From positions 1-64,000 of the forward strand of contig NZ_JADPJH010000038.1 of assembly GCF_023073315.1 (NCBI RefSeq): DNA of 64,000 nucleotides, written 5' to 3'. This DNA is from Bradyrhizobium sp. 1. GTDB lineage: Bacteria; Pseudomonadota; Alphaproteobacteria; Rhizobiales; Xanthobacteraceae. The notes beneath the pieces were generated by a model. It was not told the origin of the DNA, did not search any database, and saw only the letters and a program-made list of their open reading frames with translations. Both the position numbers and the translations under genes were made by a program. Positions 25,549-34,678 of this stretch are shown here, one piece after another; positions within the stretch are counted from its first letter, which is position 1; each line of letters starts with the position of its first letter.

Positions 25549-27135
25549 TCAGTAGCCCAGCGCGCAGCCGTCCTTGCGCGGGTCCGAACCGCCGGTCAGC
25601 GTGCCCTTGTCCCAATCGATCCAGATCGCCTGGGCGCCGCCGAGCGGGCCGACCACGCTGGTGGTCTTGTGGCCGAGCTTCTTCAGGCCCTCGACGATGT
25701 CGGCGGGCACGCTGTCCTCGAGCTGGTACTGGCCCTCGTAGTGCAGGCCGCGCGGCATGTCGATCGCCTCCTGCACATCGCAGCCAAAGTCGAGAATGTT
25801 GGTCACGACATGGGTCTGGCCGACCGGCTGATACTGGCCGCCCATCACCGCGAACGGCATCACGGAGCGGCCGCCCTTGGTCATCAGGCTCGGCATGATC
25901 GTATGCAGCGGACGCTTGCCGCCGGCGATGCAGTTGGGATGGCCGGGCTGAATGCGGAAGCCGCCGGCGCGGTTCTGCAACAGCACGCCGGTCTTGTTCG
26001 AGACGATGGCCGAGCCGAAGGAATGCGCGATCGAATTGATGAACGAGCAGACGTTGCGATCCTTGTCCACGACCGTGATGTAGATGGTCGAGGGATTCAT
26101 CGGCGGCGCGACGTTCGGCAGGTCGAGCATGCCGTCCATGCGGATTTTTGCGATGTGCTCGTCGCAGAACTCCTTGGCCAGGATCCTGGAGACCTCGACC
26201 TGCATATGATCAGGATCGGCGACGTGCAGCTCGCGATGCATATAGGCGATGCGGGCTGCTTCAGCCTCCAGGTGGAAGCGCTCGATGCTGAGCGGCGCGT
26301 ATTTCGTCAGATCGAACCGCGACAGGATATTCAGCATCAAGAGCGCGGTGAGGCCCGGGCCGTTCGGCGGGCACTGCCAGACGTCGTAGCCCTTGTACAT
26401 GGTGCCGATCGGCGTCGTCGTCTCGGTGGTGTGCGCGGCGAAGTCGTCGAGCGTGTGCAAGCCGCCGATGCCGCGCAGGGTCTCGACCATATCTTCGGCG
26501 ATCGGGCCCTTGTAGAAGGCGTCGCGGCCGTCCTTGGCGATCGCGCGCAGCGTCTTGCCAAGCTCGGCCTGGCGGATGACGTCACCTGCCACCGGCGGCT
26601 TGCCACCCGGCAGCAGGTAGCGAACCGTGTTGGTGCCGTTCCTCAGCTTCTCGAACTGGTTCTTCCAGTCGAAGGCGATGCGGGGCGCAACGACGTAGCC
26701 TTCCTCGGCCGCCTTGATCGCGGGCTGGAGCAGCCGGTCGAAGCCGAACTTGCCGTGATCGCGCAGCACGGTCGCGAACGCATCGATCACGCCGGGGATC
26801 GAGACCGCATGCGCCGAGGTCAGCGGCACGGAATTGATCTTGCGCTCAAGATACCAGTCGGCGTTGGCCGCCTTCGGCGCCCGGCCGGAGCCGTTATAGG
26901 CGATGATCTTGCCCTCGCCGCGCGGCTGGATCAGCGCAAAACAGTCGCCGCCGATGCCGGTCGATTGCGGCTCGATCACGCCGAGCACGGCCGAGCCCGC
27001 CACCGCCGCGTCCACCGCCGTGCCGCCCTCGCGCAGCACCTCGATCGCGGCCAGCGAGGCCTGCGGATGCGAGGTCGCCACCATCGCGTTGGTGGCGTGG
27101 ACCGTGGACCTGCCGGGGAAGTGGAAGTTTCTCAT
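25549..27135 (-). CDS. Gamma-glutamyltransferase-family protein
   Basis: 528 aa Ntn-hydrolase precursor. The small-subunit start with the nucleophilic Thr is in NPSTIYITVVDKD, where Thr aligns with the catalytic Thr of E. coli GGT, although the usual second Thr is Ile here. The gamma-glutamyl-binding Gly-Gly pair and GGKRPLHTIMPSL are present. It has no signal peptide (MRNFHFPGRSTVHATN), so it is predicted cytoplasmic, unlike classical GGT; it may be a cephalosporin-acylase-like or other amidohydrolase branch. Start at 27133-27135 by family alignment. Divergent from trhO. Confidence 0.85.
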   Translation of the reverse strand: MRNFHFPGRSTVHATNAMVATSHPQASLAAIEVLREGGTAVDAAVAGSAVLGVIEPQSTGIGGDCFALIQPRGEGKIIAYNGSGRAPKAANADWYLERKINSVPLTSAHAVSIPGVIDAFATVLRDHGKFGFDRLLQPAIKAAEEGYVVAPRIAFDWKNQFEKLRNGTNTVRYLLPGGKPPVAGDVIRQAELGKTLRAIAKDGRDAFYKGPIAEDMVETLRGIGGLHTLDDFAAHTTETTTPIGTMYKGYDVWQCPPNGPGLTALLMLNILSRFDLTKYAPLSIERFHLEAEAARIAYMHRELHVADPDHMQVEVSRILAKEFCDEHIAKIRMDGMLDLPNVAPPMNPSTIYITVVDKDRNVCSFINSIAHSFGSAIVSNKTGVLLQNRAGGFRIQPGHPNCIAGGKRPLHTIMPSLMTKGGRSVMPFAVMGGQYQPVGQTHVVTNILDFGCDVQEAIDMPRGLHYEGQYQLEDSVPADIVEGLKKLGHKTTSVVGPLGGAQAIWIDWDKGTLTGGSDPRKDGCALGY

Positions 27136-27332
27136 CGAATTCTTGCTCTCTTCAGCCGTGGGCGCACCTGGGGCGCCATCTCGGAAAACCAAGCCTACAT
27201 GACACATTCGGGCCTATCCGGGCAATGCTGGCATACCAGGGAAATGGCTGCCATCCGCTGGGCGTATAGGCGGCTATTAACCTTCGGCCATGCGGGTTTT
27301 CCGGGCGCCGCCCGCCTGCTAAACGAGCCGCC

Positions 27333-28115
27333 ATGATCACCAAGGTCGCCGCCTTTTATCAATTCGCCGCCCTGCCCGATTACCGCGAGCTGCGCGAGCC
27401 GCTGCGCGCGTTCTGCGCTGACCTCTGGCTGAAGGGCAGCGTGCTGCTGGCGGGCGAAGGCATCAATGGCACGATCGCAGGCGCGCCCGAGGCGATCGAC
27501 GCCTTCGCCCACGAGCTCGCCCACGGCGTCCTGTTCGGCGGTCGGCTGGACAATCTCGAACTGAAATTCTCGACGGCCGAAGCGATGCCGTTCGGCCGGC
27601 TCAAGGTGCGGCTGAAGAAGGAGATCGTCACGCTCGGGGACGAGGCCGCCGATCCGACGCGTCAGGTCGGCACCTATATCGACGCCAGCGAATGGAACGC
27701 GCTGATCGCAGCACCCGACACCCTCGTGCTCGACACCCGCAACGCCTTCGAGGTGGCAATGGGCACGTTCGAGGGCGCGGTCGATCCTGACATCAAGAGC
27801 TTCGGTCAATTCAAGGAATTTGCCGCCGAGAAGCTCGATCCGGCCAAGCACCGCAAAATCGCGATGTTCTGCACCGGCGGCATCCGCTGCGAGAAGGCGA
27901 GCGCGCATCTGCTGGCGCGCGGCTTTGCCGAGGTCTATCACCTCAAGGGCGGCATTCTGAAATATCTGGAAGCGGTGCCGGAAGCGCAGAGCCGCTGGCG
28001 CGGCGAATGTTTTGTGTTCGACGAGCGCGTCGCGCTTGGCCATGGTCTTCGAGAACACGGCCTGCAACAAATTGGACTTCGCGAACGGGACAAGGACGCG
28101 GCACGTGACGAATGA
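27333..28115 (+). CDS. trhO: tRNA uridine(34) hydroxylase TrhO (YceA, rhodanese domain)
   Basis: Oxygen-dependent hydroxylation of U34 in certain tRNAs, an early step toward 5-methoxyuridine or cmo5U. N-terminal acylphosphatase-like domain about residues 1-95 (KGSVLLAGEGINGTIAG) then a rhodanese domain with active-site loop FCTGGIRCEKAS; Cys180 and Cys186 are both kept. LDTRNAFEVAMGTFEGA is the usual rhodanese entry. 260 aa is a little short of E. coli YceA because the C-terminal extension is missing. It overlaps slyX by 11 bases. Confidence 0.93.
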   Translation: MITKVAAFYQFAALPDYRELREPLRAFCADLWLKGSVLLAGEGINGTIAGAPEAIDAFAHELAHGVLFGGRLDNLELKFSTAEAMPFGRLKVRLKKEIVTLGDEAADPTRQVGTYIDASEWNALIAAPDTLVLDTRNAFEVAMGTFEGAVDPDIKSFGQFKEFAAEKLDPAKHRKIAMFCTGGIRCEKASAHLLARGFAEVYHLKGGILKYLEAVPEAQSRWRGECFVFDERVALGHGLREHGLQQIGLRERDKDAARDE

Positions 28116-28335
28116 GATCAAGACTCTTGCTGAGATTTTTGGCGAGCGCATCGACGCGCTGGAGACGCGCATCGCCTATCAGGACGACACCATCGAGACG
28201 CTGAACCAGACCATCACCGCGCAGTGGAAGCAGATCGACGCGCTGACGCGGAAGATCACAGAGCTCGGCGAGCGGCTTCAGGAAGCCGAGGCGAATGCGC
28301 CGGGCGCAGCCAATGAGCCCCCGCCGCATTATTGA
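28105..28335 (+). CDS. slyX: SlyX-family coiled-coil protein
   Basis: 76 aa from a GTG start (28105-28107) inside the end of trhO. Heptad-rich coiled coil: ALETRIAYQDDTIETLNQTI, then WKQIDALTRKITELGERL and a Pro-rich tail. Family function unknown. The overlap with trhO implies coupled translation; the longer frame, reading from an upstream TTG, would only duplicate trhO sequence in another frame. Confidence 0.9.
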   Translation: MTNEIKTLAEIFGERIDALETRIAYQDDTIETLNQTITAQWKQIDALTRKITELGERLQEAEANAPGAANEPPPHY

Positions 28336-28341
28336 TCTCTC

Positions 28342-30246
28342 TTACTCGCCGACCGCCCTGGGCAGCAGGCGCGCCACCTCGACCGACATCATCAGGCGGT
28401 CGCGCCCGGCTTCCTTCGCCGCATAGAGCGCCTGATCGGCGGCTTCGACGAGTGTGCCTATGCCGGCGGTGCGCTCCAGCGCCGGCCGGCAGGTTGCGCC
28501 GCCAAGCGAAGCCGTGACGTAGCCTGACGCATGATTGGTGCCGTGGACGAGGCCCGCCTCGCGGATGGCCCTGCGGATCCGCTCGCCGATCCGGGCACAG
28601 CCGGCGGCATCGGTGTTCGGCAGCAGCATGGCGAATTCCTCGCCGCCATAGCGGGCAGCCAGATCTCCGGGGCGCTTCATCTCGGCCGCGATGACCTGCG
28701 CCACCACGCGCAGACAGGCATCGCCCGCGGGATGGCCGTATTCGTCGTTGTAGGACTTGAAATGATCAACGTCGATCATCAGCAGAGCGAGGCTGGAGCG
28801 GTCGCGATAGGCGCGCGCCCATTCCTCGTTGAGCCGCTCGTCGAAGCGGCGGCGGTTGGCAAGCCCGGTGAGGCTGTCCTCGATCGCAAGCGTCTCGAGC
28901 CGGGTCTCCAGCTTCTTCTGCTCGGTGATGTCGCGCGAGATCGCAACCACGCCGTCGACCTTGCCGTTGTCCTTGCGCGTGACCCGCATGGTCGATTCGA
29001 GCCAGACCTCGGTGTTCGTCCGGTGCGTGTTACGGTAGGTGACGCGCGCCTCCTCCGTGTCGCCGCGCCTCATGGCATCGACGATGGCCTGGACCTGCGG
29101 CCGATCTTCCGCATGAATTCCGGCAAGTGCCGGTGTGCCGATCAGCTGGTTGGCGCGCCAGCCGACGACGCGGGCCGACGATGGCGAGACATAGCGCAGC
29201 CTCTCGTCGAGCCCGATGCGCGTCACCATGTCGCTGGAGCCTTCCGCGAGCAGGCGGAAATGCGCTTCCTTCTCGACCAGCGCCGCGGCCATGCGCTGGC
29301 CCCGCTGCAACTGCCGCACCAGCACCGCGCCGATGACCGCGATCAGCATCACCAGCGCGAGCACGTAGAGCATGCGGGAAATCGCGGCTGCGCGCCAGGG
29401 TGCGAGCAACTCGTCCTTGTCGACGGTGGCGAGCAGAACCAGCGGGTAACGGCCTGAGCGATTGAAGAAGCTGACGCGTTCTGCGCCATCAAGTGGCGAC
29501 TTGAAATGATAGGCGCCGAAGGGCCGTTGCAGGCCGGCGTCGCGGAAAAGCTGGGTGTCGGCAACGCTACGCCCGACGAATTTGTCGTTGCCGGGGTTGC
29601 GCGCGATGATCAGGCCGTCGCCATACATCAGCGTCACCGAGCTATTGCGGCCGATCTCGAACTGCTCGTAGAAGTGCGAAAGAAATTTCGAGCTGATGGC
29701 CGCGAGCACGACGCCGCCAAAGCTGCCGTCCGGCTTGTCGAAGCGGCGCGACAATGTGACGACCCATTCGCCGTCGAGCAGGCTCTTCACGGGGTGCCCG
29801 ACATGGGCCTCTCGTTTCGGGGACAGCTGATGATAGCGGAAGAACGCATCGTCGCTGAACGTCGAGCCGATCGTACCGGGTGAGGTCAGCGAATTGCCCT
29901 GGTCGTCGATGACTGCGAGGCTGTGCACGCGGTCCATCGCCGTCTTGCGGGCCTCCAGGAGGTTTCTGAGCTTGGCGATGGTGTCAGGATTGGTGCCGTC
30001 GATCTCCAGCCGGCTGACCACACCGACCACACCGTAATCGAGCAGATCGAGGCTGTCCTCGGCATGCTGGGTCAGCGAGCGCGCGACGTTCGCCATCTCG
30101 GTCTCGGCGCCCTTGAGCACCTGGTCGCGGGCGGCCCATTCACGCCAGCCACTGACGCCGAGGATGGTCATGCAAGTGAGCACGACGAACGCCGCCGCGC
30201 GCAGCGGCAGGCGGCTCCATCCGGCTCTCTGTGAGGCGACGTTCAT
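28342..30246 (-). CDS. Membrane diguanylate cyclase with extracytoplasmic Cache, PAS and GGDEF domains
   Basis: 634 aa from MNVASQRAG (30244-30246). TM1 about residues 18-37, a dCache-like sensor about 40-290 (VVTLSRRFDKPDGSFGGVVL, SSVTLMYGDGLIIARNP), TM2 about 293-315, a PAS domain about 335-460 (FRLLAEGSSDMVTRIG to VVAISRDITEQKK), and a GGDEF domain with intact active site ARYGGEEFAMLLP. DSLTGLANRRRFDE marks its start. An RxxD inhibitory site is not evident. It should make c-di-GMP from GTP in response to a periplasmic ligand; ligand unknown. Convergent with slyX. Confidence 0.93.
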   Translation of the reverse strand: MNVASQRAGWSRLPLRAAAFVVLTCMTILGVSGWREWAARDQVLKGAETEMANVARSLTQHAEDSLDLLDYGVVGVVSRLEIDGTNPDTIAKLRNLLEARKTAMDRVHSLAVIDDQGNSLTSPGTIGSTFSDDAFFRYHQLSPKREAHVGHPVKSLLDGEWVVTLSRRFDKPDGSFGGVVLAAISSKFLSHFYEQFEIGRNSSVTLMYGDGLIIARNPGNDKFVGRSVADTQLFRDAGLQRPFGAYHFKSPLDGAERVSFFNRSGRYPLVLLATVDKDELLAPWRAAAISRMLYVLALVMLIAVIGAVLVRQLQRGQRMAAALVEKEAHFRLLAEGSSDMVTRIGLDERLRYVSPSSARVVGWRANQLIGTPALAGIHAEDRPQVQAIVDAMRRGDTEEARVTYRNTHRTNTEVWLESTMRVTRKDNGKVDGVVAISRDITEQKKLETRLETLAIEDSLTGLANRRRFDERLNEEWARAYRDRSSLALLMIDVDHFKSYNDEYGHPAGDACLRVVAQVIAAEMKRPGDLAARYGGEEFAMLLPNTDAAGCARIGERIRRAIREAGLVHGTNHASGYVTASLGGATCRPALERTAGIGTLVEAADQALYAAKEAGRDRLMMSVEVARLLPRAVGE

Positions 30247-30432
30247 GCGGCAGAAATCTCCGATCATCGGAACTTCTGCCGCTTCTGTTATTGAACCTTG
30301 AAACGCTTTCCGACATTCGCAGCGATATGCGGGTTTTCCCGTACTCCTACGGACCGGGGCTTCCGCAGATCACTAACAAGGTCTTAGCAAGCCTATCGGA
30401 AACCGGCGCCCCTGCCTGCGCTGAAGATCGCG

Positions 30433-30648
30433 CTAGCTGAAGATCGCCTTAACCTTCTCCCAGAGCGAGGGATTGTCGGCGTCAGCATCGGCCTTCGAGG
30501 GCGTGGGCTGCACGGCGCTCACGGGGTCGGACGCGGGGAAGGTATCTTCCAACCCGGTATCGAGCTTGGCATGGCGATCGGCGGCGAGTGCCTCATGCAG
30601 ATCGTCGGCGTGCTTGTCGTGCGGCGCGGGGTTGAATGTCTGAGCCAT
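30433..30648 (-). CDS. Small hydrophilic hypothetical protein, 71 aa
   Basis: Not recognised as a characterised family. Rich in Ala, Asp, Pro and His (DKHADDLHEALAADRHAKLD), with a conserved-looking core TGLEDTFPASDPVSAVQPT and an amphipathic C-terminal helix SLWEKVKAIF. Strong ribosome site GGAGGAGG ahead of the ATG at 30646-30648. The gene is divergent from hemE. Soluble and probably disordered. Confidence 0.8.
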   Translation of the reverse strand: MAQTFNPAPHDKHADDLHEALAADRHAKLDTGLEDTFPASDPVSAVQPTPSKADADADNPSLWEKVKAIFS

Positions 30649-30760
30649 GGAATTCCTCCTCCGATGGCTTGGTCAACGCGGCGCTTTTGCGCTGGTTCCC
30701 CTGTTCCGCTCCGGCCTCACACGGTGTATCAGGAACCTCAATTCTGCGTCAGGACAGTTC

Positions 30761-31795
30761 GTGCCCCAGTCTGCGACAAAACCCTTCATCGACGTGCTCT
30801 CCGGCCAGCGGCAGGTCATCCCGCCGGTTTGGATGATGCGCCAGGCCGGCCGCTATCTGCCGGAATATCGCGAGCTGCGGGCGAAGGCCGGCGGCTTCCT
30901 CGATCTCTGCTTCAATCCGGAGCTCGCCGCCGAGGTCACGCTGCAACCGATCCGCCGGTTCGGCTTCGATGCGGCGATCATCTTCTCCGACATCCTGGTG
31001 ATCCCCTACGCGCTCGGCCGCTCCGTGCGCTTCGAGGTTGGCGAAGGTCCGCGGCTCGAGCCCCTGGATGATCCCGCCAAGGTCGCGACGCTCGCCGCGC
31101 ATGCCGATTTCGGCAAGCTTGCGCCGGTGTTCGACGCGCTCAAGCTCGTGCGCGGTGCGCTCGATGAAAAAATCGCGCTGATCGGTTTCTGCGGGGCGCC
31201 ATGGACGGTTGCGACCTACATGGTCGCGGGCCACGGCACGCCCGACCAGGCGCCGGCGCGGATGATGGCCTACCGGCATCCGGAGGCGTTCGCGAAAATC
31301 ATCGACGTGCTCGTGGAGAGCTCGATCGAATATCTGCTGGCACAGCTCGCTGCCGGCGCCAACGTCTTGCAGATTTTTGATACCTGGGCCGGCGTGCTGC
31401 CGCCTGTCGAGTTCGCGCGCTGGTCGGTCGAGCCGACGCGGCGTATCGTCGAAGGCGTGCGCGCAAAGGTGCCGGATGCGAAGATCATCGGCTTTCCGCG
31501 CGGCGCCGGCGCGCAACTGCCTGGCTATGTCGAAGCGACCGGCGTCAACGCGGTCAGCATCGACTGGACCGCGGAGCCGGCCTTCATCCGCGAGCGCGTA
31601 CAGAGCAAGGTCGCCGTGCAGGGCAATCTCGATCCGCTGGTGCTCATCACCGGCGGCGGTGCGCTCGACCGTGCGGTCGACAACACGCTGGCGAACTTTG
31701 CGCAAGGGCGGTTCATCTTCAACCTCGGCCACGGCATCCAGCCGGAGACGCCGATCGCCCATGTCGAGCAGATGCTGAGGCGCGTGCGGGGGTAA
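30761..31795 (+). CDS. hemE: Uroporphyrinogen decarboxylase
   Basis: Decarboxylates uroporphyrinogen III to coproporphyrinogen III in heme synthesis. 344 aa with the two URO-D signatures: PPVWMMRQAGRYLPEYR near the N-terminus and GFCGAPWTVATYMV in the middle; FNLGHGIQPETP closes the family pattern. The start is a GTG (30761) that encodes the conserved SATKPFIDVL opening and has AGGA upstream; a longer frame from 30647 overlaps the divergent small gene and is not conserved-looking. hemC is convergent downstream. Confidence 0.95.
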   Translation: MPQSATKPFIDVLSGQRQVIPPVWMMRQAGRYLPEYRELRAKAGGFLDLCFNPELAAEVTLQPIRRFGFDAAIIFSDILVIPYALGRSVRFEVGEGPRLEPLDDPAKVATLAAHADFGKLAPVFDALKLVRGALDEKIALIGFCGAPWTVATYMVAGHGTPDQAPARMMAYRHPEAFAKIIDVLVESSIEYLLAQLAAGANVLQIFDTWAGVLPPVEFARWSVEPTRRIVEGVRAKVPDAKIIGFPRGAGAQLPGYVEATGVNAVSIDWTAEPAFIRERVQSKVAVQGNLDPLVLITGGGALDRAVDNTLANFAQGRFIFNLGHGIQPETPIAHVEQMLRRVRG

Positions 31796-31996
31796 TTTTT
31801 TAGCTCCTGGTGGAGCACAAAAACAAAAAACGCGAAAACAACCCCATGCACAGTAGAGACACCACGCCCGATCAATGACTTAGAGCGCGCTGAAATCAGT
31901 GGCCCGTCATCGCACTGGATCGCACTGAGGTTTGACACGTCGGGCAAAACAGGAGCATGATGACATCATCCCGCCGATCGTGATTTCGCAGGCCAG

Positions 31997-32977
31997 CTAG
32001 CGCGGCCGGCTGCGCTCGATGATCTCGGCGGCGCCCTTGCTCAGCAGATCGAGACCGACCGCACGACCGAGCTCACGCGGGCGATTGGCCGGGCCTGTGT
32101 GCGAGACCTCGATGATGGTGTTGCCGGAGAGATCGAGCACGGACGCCGTGAGCGACATCTGATCGCCTGATATGGTCGAGAAGCCCGCGATCGGCGAGTT
32201 GCAGTGACCGTTCAGCACCCACAGCACCTCGCGCTCGGCGTCGGCACAGGCGTGCGCAGCGGGATCGTCGATCGATGACAGGATTTTTCGCGTTTGCCAG
32301 TCCTGCGCGGCACATTCCACCGCGACGATGCCCTGCCCTGCCGCGGGCAGCATCTCCGCCGCGTTGAATTCATAGGCGATGCGGTTGGAGAGACCGACAC
32401 GATCAAGGCCCGAGCGCGCCATGATCAGCGCATCCGCAGGACCGACAGCGCCGCCATCCGGCAGGCGCTGCATCTCACCATTGTCGAGCTTTCGCACGCG
32501 TGTATCGGCTGCGCCGCGGAAGTGAATCACCTCGACGTCCGGGAATAACCGCCGCGCATAGGCTGCACGACGGACTGCGTTGGTGCCGATCTTGAAACCT
32601 TTGCCGCGGGACTGGCGCAATGCCTCCAGCGTCACGCCACCGCGCAGCACCAGCGCATCGCTTGCGGGATCGCGCGACAGCGTGGCGCCGATGACGAGGC
32701 CCGGCGTGTCCTCGTTGCCGGGCATGTCCTTCAGCGAATGCATCGCCGCGTGTAGCTCGCCCGAGAGCACGGCGGCACGGATCTGCGCCACGAAGGCGCC
32801 GCCCTTGCCGCCATGCGGCAGCAGCTTGCTGGTCTGGTCGAGATCGCCCGTGGTGTCGAACTTGACGATCTCGACGTCGAGATCGGGCATGGCGGCGGTC
32901 AGGCGGCGCGCGATCTCTTCCGTCTGTGCCAGCGCCATCGCGCTCTTGCGGGTGCCGATCTTGAATCGCGTAGCCAA
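31997..32977 (-). CDS. hemC: Hydroxymethylbilane synthase (porphobilinogen deaminase), divergent
   Basis: Polymerises four porphobilinogens to hydroxymethylbilane. 326 aa from a TTG start (32975-32977), chosen because AAGGA lies 7 bases before it and it begins at KIGTRKSA; the longer ATG frame adds 12 unlikely residues. Catalytic Asp84 is in MHSLKDMP and the dipyrromethane-cofactor Cys259 is in NGHCNSPIAG. Oddities: GTNAVRRAAY replaces the usual GTSSLRR, and RGAADTRVRKLDNGE lacks the Asn of RGNVxTR. This suggests a distant branch or a second copy. It lies 25 bases downstream of the GMC oxidoreductase gene. Confidence 0.88.
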   Translation of the reverse strand: MATRFKIGTRKSAMALAQTEEIARRLTAAMPDLDVEIVKFDTTGDLDQTSKLLPHGGKGGAFVAQIRAAVLSGELHAAMHSLKDMPGNEDTPGLVIGATLSRDPASDALVLRGGVTLEALRQSRGKGFKIGTNAVRRAAYARRLFPDVEVIHFRGAADTRVRKLDNGEMQRLPDGGAVGPADALIMARSGLDRVGLSNRIAYEFNAAEMLPAAGQGIVAVECAAQDWQTRKILSSIDDPAAHACADAEREVLWVLNGHCNSPIAGFSTISGDQMSLTASVLDLSGNTIIEVSHTGPANRPRELGRAVGLDLLSKGAAEIIERSRPR

Positions 32978-33002
32978 ACCGTCTTCCTTTCGAACCGCGT
33001 AT

Positions 33003-34628
33003 TTACCGCGCATCCTCCAATATCATGTCGGAGGCCTTTTCGGCGATCATGATGATCGGCGCATTGGTGTTTCCCGACACGAGGTCCGGCATGATCGAGC
33101 CGTCGACGATTCGAAGGCCTTCGAGCCCCCTCACCTTCAGCCGCTGGTCCACCACCGCGAGCGCGTCATTGCCCATACGACAGGTCGAGGTCGGATGGTA
33201 GATGGTGCTGCCGCGCTCGCGGCAATAATCAAGCAGCTCGGCGTCCGTGGATACCTTCGCCCCGGGATCGTACTCTCCGGCCACGAACGGCTTCAGCGCC
33301 GGCGCATTCAAGATCCTGCGCAGGATTTTCAGACCTTCGACGTTGGTGGTGCGGTCGGTCTCGGTCGACATGTAGTTGATGCAGATTTCCGGCGGCACGG
33401 TCGGGTCCGCGCTTTTGATCCGCAAGGACCCGCGGCTTTCGGGCCGGAGCTGGCACACCGACGCCGTGAAACCGGAAAAATCGTGCAGCCTCTCGCCCAT
33501 CTTGTCGGTCGAGAACGGCAGGAAGTGCACCTGGATATCGGGCGAAGCCAGCCGTGGACTGGTCTTGAAGAACGCACCCGCGGTGCCCGCCGCGATCGTC
33601 AGCCAGCCTTTCCGGAACAACGCATATCGCGCGCCGGCCATGGTGCGGCGAAGCGGATGATTGATGGTGTCGTTCAGTGTGATCTTCTGCGAGCAGCGCA
33701 TCACGATACGGACCTGCATGTGGTCCTGGAGGTCGTGGCCGACGCCCGGCGCGTCCAGTACCACATCGATGCCATGCTTGCGCAGCAGATCGGCAGGCCC
33801 GACACCGGAGAGCTGGAGCAGCTGCGGCGAGTTGTAGGCGCCGCTCGACAGCACGATCTCCCTGCGCGCACGCGCGCGGCGCAACGTGGCGCCTTGCCGG
33901 TACTCGACGCCGACTGCGCGGCGGCCCTCGAACAGTACGCGCTGGCCGAGCGCGGAGGTTTCTATCTTGAGATTGCCGCGCGTCTTTGCTGGACCGAGAT
34001 AAGCCACCGAGGTCGAGGCACGGCGGCCATTGCGCGTCGTGGTCTGGAACAGGCCGACGCCTTCCTGCGTGGCACCGTTGAAGTCGGGATTGTAGGGCAG
34101 ACCGGTTTCGACCGCGGCGTCCATAAACGCCTTCGACAGCGGATCGGTCACGACCATGTTGGAGACCGGCAGCGGCCCGCCGCTGCCGTGATATTGATCG
34201 GCGCCGCGCGTCTGGTTCTCGGCCTTCTTGAAATAGGGCAGCACATCGTCATAGCCCCAGCCGGCATTGCCGCGCTGGCGCCAGCGATCGTAATCCTCGT
34301 GCTGGCCGCGGACATAAAGCAGACCATTGATCGAGCTCGATCCACCCAGCGTTTTTCCACGCGGCTGGAACACCTGCCGCCCCTTCAGCTCGGGCTCCGG
34401 CTCGGTCTGGTACATCCAGTTGACCGTCTTCTCCTTGAACAGCTTTCCGTATCCAAGCGGCACGTGGATCCAGATGTTGGAATCCTTAGGTCCGGCCTCG
34501 AGCAGCAGCACGCTGTGCTTGCCGTTCGCGGAAAGCCTGTTGGCGAGCACGCAGCCGGCCGAGCCGGCGCCGACGACGATGTAGTCGAATTCAGGGTCAG
34601 ACGGTGCAAGGGAGGAATTTGCGTTCAT
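33003..34628 (-). CDS. GMC-family oxidoreductase (choline/alcohol dehydrogenase-like)
   Basis: FAD enzyme of 541 aa oxidising an alcohol. FAD-binding motif YIVVGAGSAGCVLANRL at the N-terminus, GMC signature 1 GKTLGGSSSINGLLYVRG, signature 2 GAYNSPQLLQLSGVGP, and the C-terminal catalytic His/Asn pair in YHPTSTCRMG and VSGNTNAPIIMIAE. BetA-like in length but with no choline-specific context; aryl or aliphatic alcohols are equally possible. It is the first gene of a run with hemC; a TetR gene lies 50 bases upstream on the same strand and may regulate it. Confidence 0.93.
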   Translation of the reverse strand: MNANSSLAPSDPEFDYIVVGAGSAGCVLANRLSANGKHSVLLLEAGPKDSNIWIHVPLGYGKLFKEKTVNWMYQTEPEPELKGRQVFQPRGKTLGGSSSINGLLYVRGQHEDYDRWRQRGNAGWGYDDVLPYFKKAENQTRGADQYHGSGGPLPVSNMVVTDPLSKAFMDAAVETGLPYNPDFNGATQEGVGLFQTTTRNGRRASTSVAYLGPAKTRGNLKIETSALGQRVLFEGRRAVGVEYRQGATLRRARARREIVLSSGAYNSPQLLQLSGVGPADLLRKHGIDVVLDAPGVGHDLQDHMQVRIVMRCSQKITLNDTINHPLRRTMAGARYALFRKGWLTIAAGTAGAFFKTSPRLASPDIQVHFLPFSTDKMGERLHDFSGFTASVCQLRPESRGSLRIKSADPTVPPEICINYMSTETDRTTNVEGLKILRRILNAPALKPFVAGEYDPGAKVSTDAELLDYCRERGSTIYHPTSTCRMGNDALAVVDQRLKVRGLEGLRIVDGSIMPDLVSGNTNAPIIMIAEKASDMILEDAR

Positions 34629-34678
34629 GCGCTATTCTTTTTGTTGGCGTGGGCGTTTCCGTTTCGTCACTAGCACAA

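Noticed and set aside
31796..31830. Rho-independent terminator after hemE (gctcc-tggt-ggagc)
   Set aside because: The stem is only 5 bp and is followed by A-rich, not T-rich, sequence on the + strand.
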